A stretch of DNA of 64,000 nucleotides from Aegilops tauschii subsp. strangulata (Eukaryota > Streptophyta > Magnoliopsida > Poales > Poaceae): assembly GCF_002575655.3 (NCBI RefSeq), contig NC_053036.3:650463387-650527386 (forward strand). The letters are read 5' to 3'. Below, in pieces: positions 20,806 through 32,112 of the stretch; position 1 is the first letter of the stretch; each line of letters begins with the position of its first letter. The position numbers and the translations under genes were made by a program. The notes beneath the pieces were generated by a model. The model saw nothing but the letters and a program-made list of their open reading frames with translations. It was not told the origin of the DNA and searched no databases.

Positions 20806-22209
20806 TGATATGCATTGGGATTTTCCCTGAAGAGGCGGGATGAAATAACATAGTAGCAGATAGTATTCCCCTCAGTGGAGAACCAAGGTTATCGAACCAA
20901 TAAGAGATTCAAAGACAAAAGTCGACAATACCTGCACACGAACAAACAAAATACGGCACCCAACACGGGCAAGAGGGTTGTCAATCCCTTGTACTTGGTA
21001 ATTGTAAGGATTAATACCGATAGTTGTAGATATATAAATTGCAAAAAAAACATTAATAAATTGCAGCGAGCTTGTTAGGGCTGTAGTAATAATGATGAAT
21101 GGACCCAGAAGACATAGCTTTCACTAGCGGCATCTCTCTCAAGAACATAGCAAATGATGGGTACACAAATTACGTTCGGCAATTGATAGAAAAGAGGATA
21201 ATAATCATGTTATTCATGGCATGATGAGTACTACGCATTATGTCCGTGACAAGTAGACTGTTAAACTTACTGACGCCTACTACCGTTACTCCATTTCGAG
21301 AGCGCTTCTATGCTTGGATCTCTACGTATTAAGTTGATAACAAACAAAGTAATGCTTGAAGCAGGATGACATAATATAGACAAAATAAGGATAAATAATA
21401 TGATTGAACCACGTCATTTTATCCTTAGTAGCGACAATACAAATATGCGCATTGCTATCCTTCTGTCACAAAGTAAGGACACTGCAAAATTAAAACTACT
21501 AATATGCACCACTTTCACTAAAGATCTAATTATCAACTTGGCAAAGAAAACTCATAGATCGGTAAGCATAGTTACAACAATCACACAATAAAGTTTAGAA
21601 TATAACTCAATTAATTTCAATGAATAATCTGATCATAAACCCACAATTCATCGGCTCCCAACAAACGTATTGTAAAAGAAGATTACATCGAAAGAACTCC
21701 GAGGATAACATTATACTCCCTCAGTTCCTTTATGTAAGGTATATTATTTTCGGTGCATAATTATAGATTAGTTAGGACGAAATTACTCTTGGCAAAATTA
21801 TTGGTTATTGGCAAGTAAATCAGTTAGTCCAGGAAAATAAGAGATACATGCAATCGAGAGAGAGAGAGACTTTCCTTCTTTTACTACAAGGAGAGATACA
21901 CACAATCATGAGAGAGATACTTTGCTTTTTTCTGGAGGGCTAAAAAGGGAATTGTGAGGAATTAGAAGAAATGCACCTTACATTATGAAGTTTTATAAAA
22001 AAAATACACTTTATATAAAGGAACGGGGGATTATTGAAGATCAGAGAGAGAGAGAGAGAGAGAGAGTGAGAGAGAAAGTTATCTAGCTACTGCTATCGAC
22101 CCGTAGGTCCTGTGGGGAATTAATCACACATCATCGAAGGTGAAGCAAGGTTGATGTAGAGGCCCTCCATGATCGAATCCCCCTTCGGCAGTGAATTGAC
22201 GAAGGACTT
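20806..22209 (-). mobile_element. Old LTR, left part (copy 2)
   Basis: Copy of 5095-6485. It ends with GACTT at 22205-22209, immediately before the 5' LTR of the Sabrina-like element. Its true continuation lies at 42718-42970. Confidence 0.6.
21716..22031. mobile_element. Stowaway-type MITE, 316 bp (copy 2)
   Basis: Copy of the MITE at 6004-6319 with TA on both sides (21714-21715 and 22032-22033). It has the same length and only a few substitutions. Confidence 0.8.
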
Positions 22210-23796
22210 TGATACGTCTCCAACGTATCTATAATTTTTGATTGTTCCATGCTATTATATTATCTGTTTTGGATGTTTAATGGGTTTTACTATGCAGTTT
22301 TATATTATTTTTGGGACTAACCTACTAACCAAAGGCCCAGTGCAAATTGCTGTTCTTTTTGCCTATTTCAGTGTTCCGCAGAAAAGGAATATCAAACGGA
22401 ATCCAAACGGAATGAAACCTTCGGGAGAGTTATTTTTGGAGCAAACGCAATCCAGGAGACTTGGACTGGGCGTCAAGGAAGTAACGAGGCGGCCACGAGG
22501 CAGGGAGGCGCGCCCAGGGGGGCAGGCGCGCCCCCACCCTTGTGGGCCCCTTGTGGCTCCCCTGACCTAGTTCTTTCGCCTATATATACTCATATACCCT
22601 GAAAACATCCGAGAGCACCACGAAACCCTATTTCCACCGCCGCAACCTTCTGTACCCGTGAGATCCCATCTTGGGGCTTTTTCCGGTGCTCCGCCGGAGG
22701 GGGAATCGATCACGAAGGGCTTCTACATCAACACAATAGCCTCTCCGATGATGTGTGAGTAGTTTACAATAGACCTTCGGGTCCATAGTTATTAGCTAGA
22801 TGGCTTCTTCTCTCTCTTTGGATCTCAATACAAAGTTCTACTCAATTCTCTTGGAGATCTATTCGATGTAATTCTTTTTGCGGTGTGTTTGTCGAGATCC
22901 GATGAATTGTGGGTTTATGATCAAGATTATCTATGAACAATATTTGGTTCTTCTCTGAATTCTTATATGTATGATTTGTTATCTTTGCAAGTCTCTTCGA
23001 ATTATCAGTTTGGTTTGGCCTACTAGATTGATCTTTCTTGCAATGGGAGAAGTGCTTAGCTTTGGGTTCAATCTTGCGGTGTCCTTTCCCAGTGACAGTA
23101 GGGGCATCAAGGCACGTATTGTATTGTTGCCATCGAGGATAAAAAGATGGGGTTTATATCACATTGCTTGAGTTTATCCCTCTACATCATGTCATCTTGC
23201 CTAATGCGTTACTCTGTTCTTATGAACTTAATACTCTAGATGCATGCTGGATAGCGGTCGATGTGTGGAGTAATAGTAGTAGATTCAGAATCGTTTCGGT
23301 CTACTTGTCGCGGACGTGATGCCTATATACATGATCATGCCTATATATTCTCATAACTAAGCGCTTTTCTATCAATTGCTCGACAGTAATTCGTTCACCC
23401 ACCGTAAATTATGCTATCTTGAGAGAAGCCCCTAGTGAAACCTATGGCCCCCGGGTCTATCTTCCATCATATTATTTTCCTACCAATTTGCTATTTCTGC
23501 CATCTTTTATTTTGCAATCTTTACTTTCCAATCTATATCATAAAAATACCAAGAATATTTATCTTATTATCTCTATCAGATCTCACTTTTGCAAGTGGTC
23601 GTGAAGGGATTGACAACCCCTTTATCGTGTTGGTTGCAAGGTTCTTATTTGTTTGTGTAGGTACGAGGCGACTTGCGTGTAACCTCCTACTGGATTGATA
23701 CCTTGGTTCTCAAAAACTGAGGGAAATACTTACGCTGCTTTGCTGCATCACCCTTTCCTCTTCAAGGGAAAACCAACGCATGCTCAAGAGGTAGCA
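22210..23796 (+). mobile_element. 5' LTR of the Sabrina-like element (copy 2), 1587 bp
   Basis: Nearly identical to 6486-8072 and of equal length. TATA box at about 22580-22588. It contains the uninterrupted CACTA target site (cttattatctc near 23565), an empty site for the insertion in the 3' LTR. Confidence 0.85.
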
Positions 23797-24170
23797 AGAA
23801 GGATTTCTGGCGCCGTTGCCGGGTAGGATTACGCCAAGTCAAGTCAAGTTAAGACATACCGAGTACCCATCACAAACTCTTATCCCTCGCATTACATTAT
23901 TTGCCATTTGCCTCTCGTTTTCCTCTCCCCCACTTCACCCTTGCCGTTTTATTCGCCCTCTTTTTCCGTCCGCCTCTTTTTGCTTGCTTCTTGTGTCCGT
24001 GTGTTAGATCATTTGCTTCGCCATCATGGCTAGTCCTTCTATCATTGTTAGTACTCCCGATCATGAAGTTCTTAATTTTAAACAAAGGGAGGGAGAAAAA
24101 TTTAAAAGATGCTTGGTATAGAATTTGCAATGCTCAGAATAGATCTACTAGGAAGCAATCTATTTCCGTT

Positions 24171-24186
24171 CTTCTTCGCAATTCTT
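24171..24186. repeat. LINE target-site duplication, left copy
   Basis: cttcttcgcaattctt at 24171-24186 is repeated exactly at 31414-31429. In copy 1 the single site reads cttcctcgcaattctt (about 8447-8462). Confidence 0.9.
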
Positions 24187-24311
24187 TTTTTTTTGAGGGA
24201 GAACGACAGTGGGAGAGGCTCCCACTGACTTTGTATTACTCACAAAGGAACAATTACATATGTGTTACAAAGGGTTTTGTGGCCCCCCGGCCATGCTAGC
24301 TATCCACGGTC

Positions 24312-27300
24312 TTAGTGGCCCAAGTTTACAATGTAATTAGATAGGAAATGATGAAGATCCTCCCGGCAGTTATGTGTTAGCAGCTCCAAGAGATGCTTGA
24401 ATCTAGCTAGCCATGCTCCATGGGAGTGCTGAATCCCTCTAAAGTGTTGATTGTTTCTCTCCATCCAAAGACTCCAAGCAGCCAAGAGAAAGATATCCAT
24501 GAAGAGAGGTTGTCTCCAATTACCCCTACCTCCATGCAGAAGAGCCAGTCTGTTGTCAGCTATCGGCCATGTCACTCCAACTACATCCCAGCAGTGTTGA
24601 CTAAAGGGGCAATTGAAGAACAGATGTTCCACCGTTTCCTCTGGAGGGTTTTGACAGAACATGCATGCATAGTTGCCCTCCACGACAACAAAATGTCTGC
24701 GTTTGAGCATATTCCTGGTATTCAGACGATCAACTAGGAGTAGCCACCCAAACATCTTGAATTTGATCGGGCTTTTAGCTTTCCAGAGCCATCCAAGCGC
24801 CTCATCTGCCACAACCTGTTTGTAGCAGTGATTATAGAACTTCTTGGACGAAAAACGCCCGAGCAAGCATTCCCAGACATCACAGTTATCGGCGGCCAGC
24901 CGATTTTGCGGCAACCCCTCCTGGATCTCTTTGATTTCTTCTCTCGCCTGGGTCGAGAGAGGTAGACTAAAAATCGTGGATGGGTCAGTTGCAGTAAGAA
25001 CCTTAGCAATGGAGTCGTCCTCATTCAAACAAAATGAAAAGGCTCGTGGGTATATATCCATTAATGGGGAATCTTGAGTATTATCAAACCAAACATCTTT
25101 CCAGAACAGAGCACTAGAGCCATCCTCGGGGGTGACTAGTGATCCCTCGGAATATCCCACTGAGTTGCATCACATCTCTCCACCAGAAAGAACCCACCGC
25201 CTCAGATGCATGCGGTATCTTGTTTCTGTAGTAGGCATCCCAAACAAGTTCCACCCAGGGAACATCTTCATGATTATAGAATTTGAAAAGATATTTTAGG
25301 AGGAGGGCTGCATTCTGTGTTTTAAGATCAATAACACCAAGGCCTCCGCAGTGTTTTGGGCGGCAGACAAGCTCCCAGGCCACAAGAGAGTTATTTTTGA
25401 CCCCGTCGTCAGAGTTTTTAGCCCAGAGGCAATGTCTACGCAGCTTGTCCACATGTTCAATCACCTTTGGGTGTATCTTGATGGTGCACATTGCATATAT
25501 CAGCATCGAAGTCACAACTGAATTGACCAAGGTCAGTTTAGCTCCGGATGACATCAGTGACAGTGCAGTGGATGTCTTCCGCTCAACTGCATGAACCAGC
25601 GGCATAAGATCAAGGACACTGGGCCTCGTCGTGCCCATTGGCAGGCCGAGGTATGTGAAGGGCATGGAACCAACAGAGCAACCAAAAACCCCAGCCAGTT
25701 CACAAGCACGTCGGTGATCAATGTTAATGGGTATGAGAGTTGATTTCTGAAAATGGATCTTCAGTCCAATGGAAGTAGCATAATCTTCTAGGATAGCTTT
25801 CATACGGGCAGCCTGCACGGGACATGCCTGCATAACTAAAATCGTGTCATCAGCGTATTGGACAACCGGGAAATCACCCGCCCTGTCACGAGGGAGAGGA
25901 AGATCAAGCAGCCCTCGAGTAAAAGCATCTTTAACTGCTGCTTGGAGGAGGTCAGCCGCAAGGACAAAGATCAACGGTGAGAGAGGGTCCCCCTGGCGCA
26001 CTCCACATTTACAGTTGAATTTTCGACCAGGGACTCCATTAAGGAGTACAGAAGAAACCCCCGAGCCAAAGATCGTGTTCATCCATCCAATCCATTTGTC
26101 ATCAAAACCCATGTGTTTCATAATTTCCATCATGGGGGAGTGCTCAATAGTGTCAAACGCCTTGGCAAAGTCTAGCTTGAGGAGGATGTTTTCCCTCGCT
26201 GAGGTATGGCATTGATGGATGTATTCAAACGACCATGCTAGGCAGTCCTGAATAGTCCTCCCTTTGAGAAAACCGTACTGATTTCTGTGTATGATCTTGA
26301 GGATGACTTTCTGTAGCCGATTTGCCAAGATCTTAGTGATGATTTTCAGACAACAATTCAGTAAAGTAATTGGTCTATAATCATTTGCAGTTTCTGGAGA
26401 AGAGTTCTTTGGGATCAATGTGATATACCCCTCACTAATACTGGTTATATCTAGCCCTCCGGCATGAAATGCATGACACAACTCATAGAAGTCCGACTTG
26501 ATGATCGGCCAGCAGCTCTTAAGGAAGCAACCATTAAAACCATCAGGACCTGGAGCCCGATCACTCGGCATTTCCTTAATAACAGTGTCAATCTCTTCAT
26601 TGGAAAAAGGTGCCGACAAGTGCTCCAGTCCCTCAATCCGAAGGATGATTCTGGAAAGATCAAAGCGCATGTGAGTGGGTTTAGAGGAACCCAACCGTTC
26701 CTTATAGGTTTTGAACAACACCCCTTCCTTGCCAACATGGTCATGCATTTCCACATCGCCATCCCGAAGCATGGCGATAGAGTTATGTCTGTATCTCTCC
26801 GTGGCCAGAGATTGAAAGAGTTTGGTATTTTCATCCGCAAATCTGAAGTATCTGATCGTGCATCTTTTCCTCCAGTATTCATTCTGAAACTGTAACAATG
26901 TCTGCAAGTGAGATTTCAAAATTTTCCGGAAGTTTGATTCCTGGATAAATAGAGGTCTTTTGTCCTCGAGATTATCCATCGTAGCTAAAGATTCATTACA
27001 ATTTTGAATGATGATTTTCAGCTTTGAGATATCCCTGCTCCATCTCTTGAGATCATACCTCAGAGTTTTTAGTTTTTTACAAATGCGGGCAGCAGCGTTC
27101 GGTGCATGGCATGCCTTGGACCAGGAGGCGGCCACCACCTCCATAAACCCAGAATGGTTAATCCAAAAGTTCTCAAAACGGAAGAGTTTGGACTTGGGGA
27201 TAGAGGACTCAATTGTAACCACACAGGGAATATGATCGGACACCGGTTTTCCTAATGGCAAGACCATTGTATTTGGAAACGAAGTGGTCCAGCAAGAGGA

Positions 27301-27918
27301 CGAGAAGAACCAGTCAAGCTGTTCAAGTAAGGGGTCGTCTTGCATATTACTCCAGGTATATGTTCGGCCCTTCACAAGTAACTCCATCAGAGACTGCGCT
27401 CTAATGATTTCATTAAAAAGCAACATGTCCGCAGCGTCACACCCAGGTTTGTTTCTGTTATTTGTGGAACGAATAAAATTGAAATCACCGAGGATCAACT
27501 AGTTCTCATCATCAGGTATATGTAGGTCAAATAACCAATTAGTAAAATCCACCCGACGCTGACCAGAACATGGACCGTAGACATTGATCAATTTCCACGA
27601 GTCACTGGACTGTGTAGCAACAAAAGAGACACCCACAGCAAACGAATCAACGTACCAAGGAGTGCCCACAAACACGGAGCTATTCCAGATAATAATAAGA
27701 CCACCCGAGGCACCCACAGATGGGGCAAACACAAATTTATCAAACCGCTTAGGGCAGGAAGTTTTAATAAACGCCAGATCAAAAGATTCACGCTTTGTTT
27801 CCTGGATACATATCACAGAGCAACCACTAGTATCAATAGTATTTCTGAGAGCCAAAGTTTTAGCATCGGAGTTGATGCCCCGGATGTTCCACGACAAAAC
27901 ATTCCATGATTTATTCAT
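24312..27918 (-). pseudogene. LINE ORF2: endonuclease, reverse transcriptase, zinc-finger tail
   Basis: ATG at 27918. The N-terminal APE-type endonuclease shows SWNIRGI, QETK and GDFN, with SDHIPC further on. The reverse transcriptase follows, with KLDFAKAFD, GVRQGDPLSP and the catalytic YADD (near 25850). The C-terminal zf-RVT segment has FKMFGWLL and CMFCQNPPEETVEHLFFNC. A TAG at 27499-27501 splits the frame just before the GDFN motif, where related proteins usually have Trp. A frameshift lies between about 25114 and 25160. The three pieces are otherwise collinear and about 1200 residues long, a normal size. In an intact element this protein nicks target DNA and reverse transcribes the LINE RNA. 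Here it should be inactive unless readthrough occurs. Confidence 0.88.
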
Positions 27919-27932
27919 GAACCAGCAGAAGT

Positions 27933-30900
27933 TCAGTCTCCAGCTCCCGTGGACGAGCGCTGATCATCCAGCAGCTTCTCGGGGGAAAGAGCATCCTGCG
28001 CAATCCCGCAGCGTTTGCCCATCTGTTGAAGATCTTCAATCGTCATAGGAGGGGGACAATCATCAGACCGAACCTGCACGGGGGCAGCAGCCAAAGAAAC
28101 AACTGTGATAAAAGAAGTTTCGCGTGGTTTCACCCGTGACTTAGAGCGTTTGATGTCAGAGACGTGGTTGATCTTGAAACCATCATACTTAGTAGAATGA
28201 GTACTTCTTCTGACAGTGGTTGTGTCAAGAGGCACAAGCACATTGCGGGACTGAGAGGCATTATAAAGAGAAGTAGAAGCAATCACCTGAAGAGCCGACT
28301 CTTGAACAGACAAGGTCACTGGATGTAACGCTGCATCTTGGGGGGCAAGTCTTGAAATCTCCTTAAGACCAGGAGAACGAGCCACCCTCCCCCACTCAGT
28401 GTCAAACGCTGAAGACCTGCATTCAGTGGCCTCCTGCAGCCAAGACGACGGGATGATGGCAGCCCCCATCTGAAAGATTGAACTGAACACCTCTGTCAGA
28501 ACATCACGCTCTGGGACTATGCCCTCCAGCCAGGTAGACACAGCAACATTCAACTGGTTCTGTATAAACTTGAAAGGATTGAGGGGAAACATAACAGCCT
28601 CAGATGTCTGAAAGGCTAGGGCTGGCGTATATATGCGTTTAAGCACCCCTCCCATCCAGAGCAACAAATCATGATCGACAGTCACAAAGAAACTAGCTGA
28701 ATTTCCTCCAGCTCTGACGAACGCAAGTCGTGCAGTAGGATTCCCAAGCACAAAACCATCCGCCAAAGCTTCCACCGCTTGAAACTCTAAGTCAGAAGAC
28801 CAAACATCCGACAGGTTATCCTGGATATTGATTTCAGGATCCACCCCATCCATCAGAGATGGTCCATCGTACTGGAAGAACGTTCTGAAGCTGAACCCTG
28901 TGTATGGCGGAGGAACCACAGGCCACAAAGGCCAACCATTATCCTGGAATTGCACCTGGGCCGGTTCTGGGGCGTGCCATGCCGCTTCATTCAGAGCCTC
29001 TTGGGCAGCCATCTCATCAATTCGTGCTTGCTGCATGAGGGTGTAGTAGGGAAGCTCATAAGGGTGGGGTGATGCATTCAGAAGCGGAGGAGCATCTTCA
29101 TTGCCAACTAAATTAGGAATAGTATTCCTGCCATTCAGAACATACACTGGTACAGACCAGGATTGAGCAAGCCCTGGCAGCAAACCAACCCTGGTAACCA
29201 ACAGACTATGTGGCACTTCAGCCACATCTTTGATATGGCATTTAACCAGAACTCGAGCTTTGTTGAAACCCGGACGTGGCCACACAAGGAGCTTGCCAAA
29301 GTTAGAAACGGCCTTGTGAATATAGTGCTCAGTCTGGTAATCCATAGGGAAAGCTAGAAACATAACCCAAACCTCATATTCAAAAGCAGGCATGCGCATA
29401 TTGAGACCTTCATCATGAGGTACCAGAGAAAAAGTAGAATCCTCAGACAGAGCGTGAGGTCCCTTCCTAATTGCAGCATCCCGACTCTCCATATCCGCAA
29501 AGACCACACAGCCAATTCCTAACGGGTAAATAAAATCATCCACCAAATCATACTCTAGATCCCCAGTAATGATGCGACAGACCTCGGCCAACCAGAGCTC
29601 CTTTTGATGATCAGGGACTGGAGGGTGGACTGTAACAATGGCATACCTGTCATGGTTGAGGGGCGGATCATCGACCACCATGACATGGCGCTGAACGCGA
29701 TGAGCAGGGTCACGGTCGAAGGTCGATCCAACCGGGGCGAAGGCGAACGGGCGCACTGGAAAGTTCGCCATAGCTAGAGCTGTCGGAGGTGTGGAATCAG
29801 CTGAAAGAGGAATCGCCGATGATGGACAGCAAGAAATCGGTGGGAGCGGGGGCAATGAAGGTTGGGGTGGTGAGCTCGAGGACGCCGGCTGACTCGATTG
29901 GGGTTTTTGGCAGGCTGAAGTGACTACACCCTGACCAGGGAGGCGTATCGTCAAGCGTTGAGCGGTGGCCACTTCCGAGGAGCGTGGGATTTTCTGTTTC
30001 TGTTTCCAAATCCAACGGGCCCGCGTATCCCTCGCCACACGGGCCATACCAACAACCATAGAATTACCAAACACAGACGCCTCCAGCTCACCCCGAGGCA
30101 GGATCCTCTCAGATTTTGTTACTGGTAAAGATTTTTGTGCCCAAACCAAATGAGGTAAAGCATTGCAATAGCTGGGCTTACGGGCCACATGACCCAGACG
30201 GTGGCAGAACGGGCAACGACGAAGCCCAGGACAAAGGCTAGTCATGTGATCCATTGCAGAACACGCATTGCATGGATGGCCTAGAGGGTCCGGGCCCACC
30301 TTGCATGGCATATGGAAGTTGGGATTATTACGTGTAGAAACACAGGAGCCATGCACAGAAACATCCCCACAAGGCTGATAAAAGAACCCATTGCAACAAT
30401 CAGCAACATGACCAAGCCGATCACATAAAGAGCAAAGCTTAAGCCGCTTGTATATATAATCTTTGGTGGGAACTGAAGAGATTTGTACCATTTGCTGAAC
30501 ACTGTCATTATCATAACCAGCCTGCCATCCATCCAATATGGAATAAAGAATATCATCCGGAATGGACTCCCATAAACCCCGAACAAACAACTCACCTCGA
30601 AAAGAAGGTAACTTGGCCGGAATATCGGAGGAAATAGGTACGGATATGGATCCAATCCGAAAATTATCCTGAGAAACCGGAGCCCGAAAACTACCAAAAG
30701 AGAGCACGGTCGGGGGCTCGCCGGAATGCAAATCCGTCGGCGGCGGGATCAAACCCAATTTCTGAAACACTGGAATAGATGCAGGATCCATAGGCATATT
30801 TTGTTGAGATGATAACCATTTAGATTTGATCGCCGGGCCAGGTGAAGAAGCCAAACCAGTCAACTCAGTATCCGTATGCCATGATTGAACCCTGGGGTGC

Positions 30901-31250
30901 TTGTCCATACCACGATGCAAATGAAAATGACAAATAAAGTCCGGCCAAATACGGTCCCGTAGCCCAAAGATAAGATGTCCCACTCGATTTGATGCCACAG
31001 AGAACCGGAAATGACGATCACCCAAGCGAACGACATTGAAACCCACACCAAGCCCTCCAATACAAGACTGAAGAGCCAAACCAACCGAATCCACCGAAAG
31101 GGGAAAAGAGGCCGAGGAGAAGGAAACTTCAAGGAAGAATTCCTTGGAGCCGGAGTTGGGGACGAAATGGACCGTAGATCCAAACCGTGCACGCACCTGT
31201 GCCTCGACCTTAAGGCCGGGGGAAAAGTCCCAATGGAGGAGGCCATCCAT
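27933..31250 (-). CDS. LINE ORF1: RNA-binding protein with CCHC zinc knuckles, 1105 aa
   Basis: One uninterrupted frame from ATG 31250 to the stop at 27933, 14 bp upstream of ORF2 and in a different frame. The N-terminal third resembles the DUF4283-like domain of plant L1 proteins. The middle holds zinc knuckles: CSLCDRLGHVADCC and CNACSAMDHMTSLC fit C-X2-C-X4-H-X4-C, and CPFCHRLGH...C is a variant. A Pro/Ser-rich linker follows, then a second globular part beginning MANFPVRPFAFAPVG, common in Triticeae LINEs. At 1105 residues it is much longer than typical plant L1 ORF1. The expected role is binding LINE RNA to form the transposition particle. Lack of any stop while ORF2 is damaged suggests a recent arrival. 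Confidence 0.85.
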   Translation of the reverse strand: MDGLLHWDFSPGLKVEAQVRARFGSTVHFVPNSGSKEFFLEVSFSSASFPLSVDSVGLALQSCIGGLGVGFNVVRLGDRHFRFSVASNRVGHLIFGLRDRIWPDFICHFHLHRGMDKHPRVQSWHTDTELTGLASSPGPAIKSKWLSSQQNMPMDPASIPVFQKLGLIPPPTDLHSGEPPTVLSFGSFRAPVSQDNFRIGSISVPISSDIPAKLPSFRGELFVRGLWESIPDDILYSILDGWQAGYDNDSVQQMVQISSVPTKDYIYKRLKLCSLCDRLGHVADCCNGFFYQPCGDVSVHGSCVSTRNNPNFHMPCKVGPDPLGHPCNACSAMDHMTSLCPGLRRCPFCHRLGHVARKPSYCNALPHLVWAQKSLPVTKSERILPRGELEASVFGNSMVVGMARVARDTRARWIWKQKQKIPRSSEVATAQRLTIRLPGQGVVTSACQKPQSSQPASSSSPPQPSLPPLPPISCCPSSAIPLSADSTPPTALAMANFPVRPFAFAPVGSTFDRDPAHRVQRHVMVVDDPPLNHDRYAIVTVHPPVPDHQKELWLAEVCRIITGDLEYDLVDDFIYPLGIGCVVFADMESRDAAIRKGPHALSEDSTFSLVPHDEGLNMRMPAFEYEVWVMFLAFPMDYQTEHYIHKAVSNFGKLLVWPRPGFNKARVLVKCHIKDVAEVPHSLLVTRVGLLPGLAQSWSVPVYVLNGRNTIPNLVGNEDAPPLLNASPHPYELPYYTLMQQARIDEMAAQEALNEAAWHAPEPAQVQFQDNGWPLWPVVPPPYTGFSFRTFFQYDGPSLMDGVDPEINIQDNLSDVWSSDLEFQAVEALADGFVLGNPTARLAFVRAGGNSASFFVTVDHDLLLWMGGVLKRIYTPALAFQTSEAVMFPLNPFKFIQNQLNVAVSTWLEGIVPERDVLTEVFSSIFQMGAAIIPSSWLQEATECRSSAFDTEWGRVARSPGLKEISRLAPQDAALHPVTLSVQESALQVIASTSLYNASQSRNVLVPLDTTTVRRSTHSTKYDGFKINHVSDIKRSKSRVKPRETSFITVVSLAAAPVQVRSDDCPPPMTIEDLQQMGKRCGIAQDALSPEKLLDDQRSSTGAGD

Positions 31251-31413
31251 TGGGTTCGCCAGGAGGAGATCATAGGGTTAAACCCTAGAATCGCCATCGT
31301 AGTCGCCCGAGGTGGAGAGGAGAGAGGTGGGAGCCATCATTCCACTCGAGTCCACTCCCTCATGACCCGCTTTTGCGCGGGTGAAGACAGCTGGCTGGCT
31401 CGTGGCAAAAACA

Positions 31414-31429
31414 CTTCTTCGCAATTCTT
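31414..31429. repeat. LINE target-site duplication, right copy
   Basis: Exact repeat of 24171-24186. Confidence 0.9.
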
Positions 31430-32112
31430 ATGTAGGCATCACTCCTTGGAACAGATATATTCTTGATACCATTACCGGAGGAAACTTCTTGGGTAGCCAT
31501 ACTTTTGATTCTTATAATGATATGTTAGATTTGTTTGGCTCACCACCTCTTTTGGTTAATGGAACTATTTTAACTTTGGAACATGTGCTGCAAAGGCTTG
31601 AAATTATTGAAAATAAAGTTGCCACTATAGAGTTGATTGAAAATTTGGATAAAAAGATCCACAACCAGATTACCCAATACGGATCTAAGGTAGGAGTTAC
31701 TCTGAATTTTTTTAAGGAAAAAGAACCCATAGTTAATGAAAAGATAGATCAAGATTCCACAAGAATTGATAAACTTGAGGATATTATTACCAACTTAGGG
31801 TCTGCCTTTTCTTGCGTGAGAAATAATCCAAATCCTCCTAATGCTAAAATTTCCAAATTGATGTATGTTCCTAAAAATAAGGGTGAATCTTCTAGTAAGG
31901 AAAATGCAGATCTCAAATCCATAAGTGGTCACCCCAACTTTTTTGCTATCATTAAGGAACCTTTTGCTACAAATGAATTTCTTGATTTCTTGCCTAGAAG
32001 TTTGATCATTAAAAAAAAGAAGGAAACTCCTAAGGGTTATAAGTGCTCTATTGAAGAATTGCCTACCAAAGATGTAATACCTAGATCTATTCTTGCTTTT
32101 ATGCCTAGCTAG

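Larger units (their letters stand above)
24187..31413 (-). mobile_element. L1-type LINE, 7.2 kb, nearly full length
   Basis: Minus-strand element with a poly(A) tail (T run from 24187 to 24194), ORF2, ORF1 and a 5' UTR of about 160 bp (31251-31413). It is bounded by an exact 16-bp target duplication and absent from duplication copy 1. ORF1 is open throughout. ORF2 is stopped by one nonsense codon and one frameshift, so the insertion appears fairly young. Confidence 0.92.
24026..32112 (+). pseudogene. Gag-like gene (copy 2), split by the LINE
   Basis: ATG at 24026 is intact (MASPSIIVSTPDHEVLNFKQ). The A-run frameshift near 24095 is shared with copy 1. The reading is cut at 24186 by the LINE and resumes at 31414, staying open to the TAG at 32110-32112. 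One base is lost near 32073 relative to copy 1, so the last few residues differ. Apart from the LINE, the coding stretch matches copy 1 closely. Function and domains are as for the copy at 8302-9118. Confidence 0.6.

Noticed and set aside
25283..31466. Plus-strand frames over the LINE
   Set aside because: They are shadows of the well-supported minus-strand ORF1 and ORF2.
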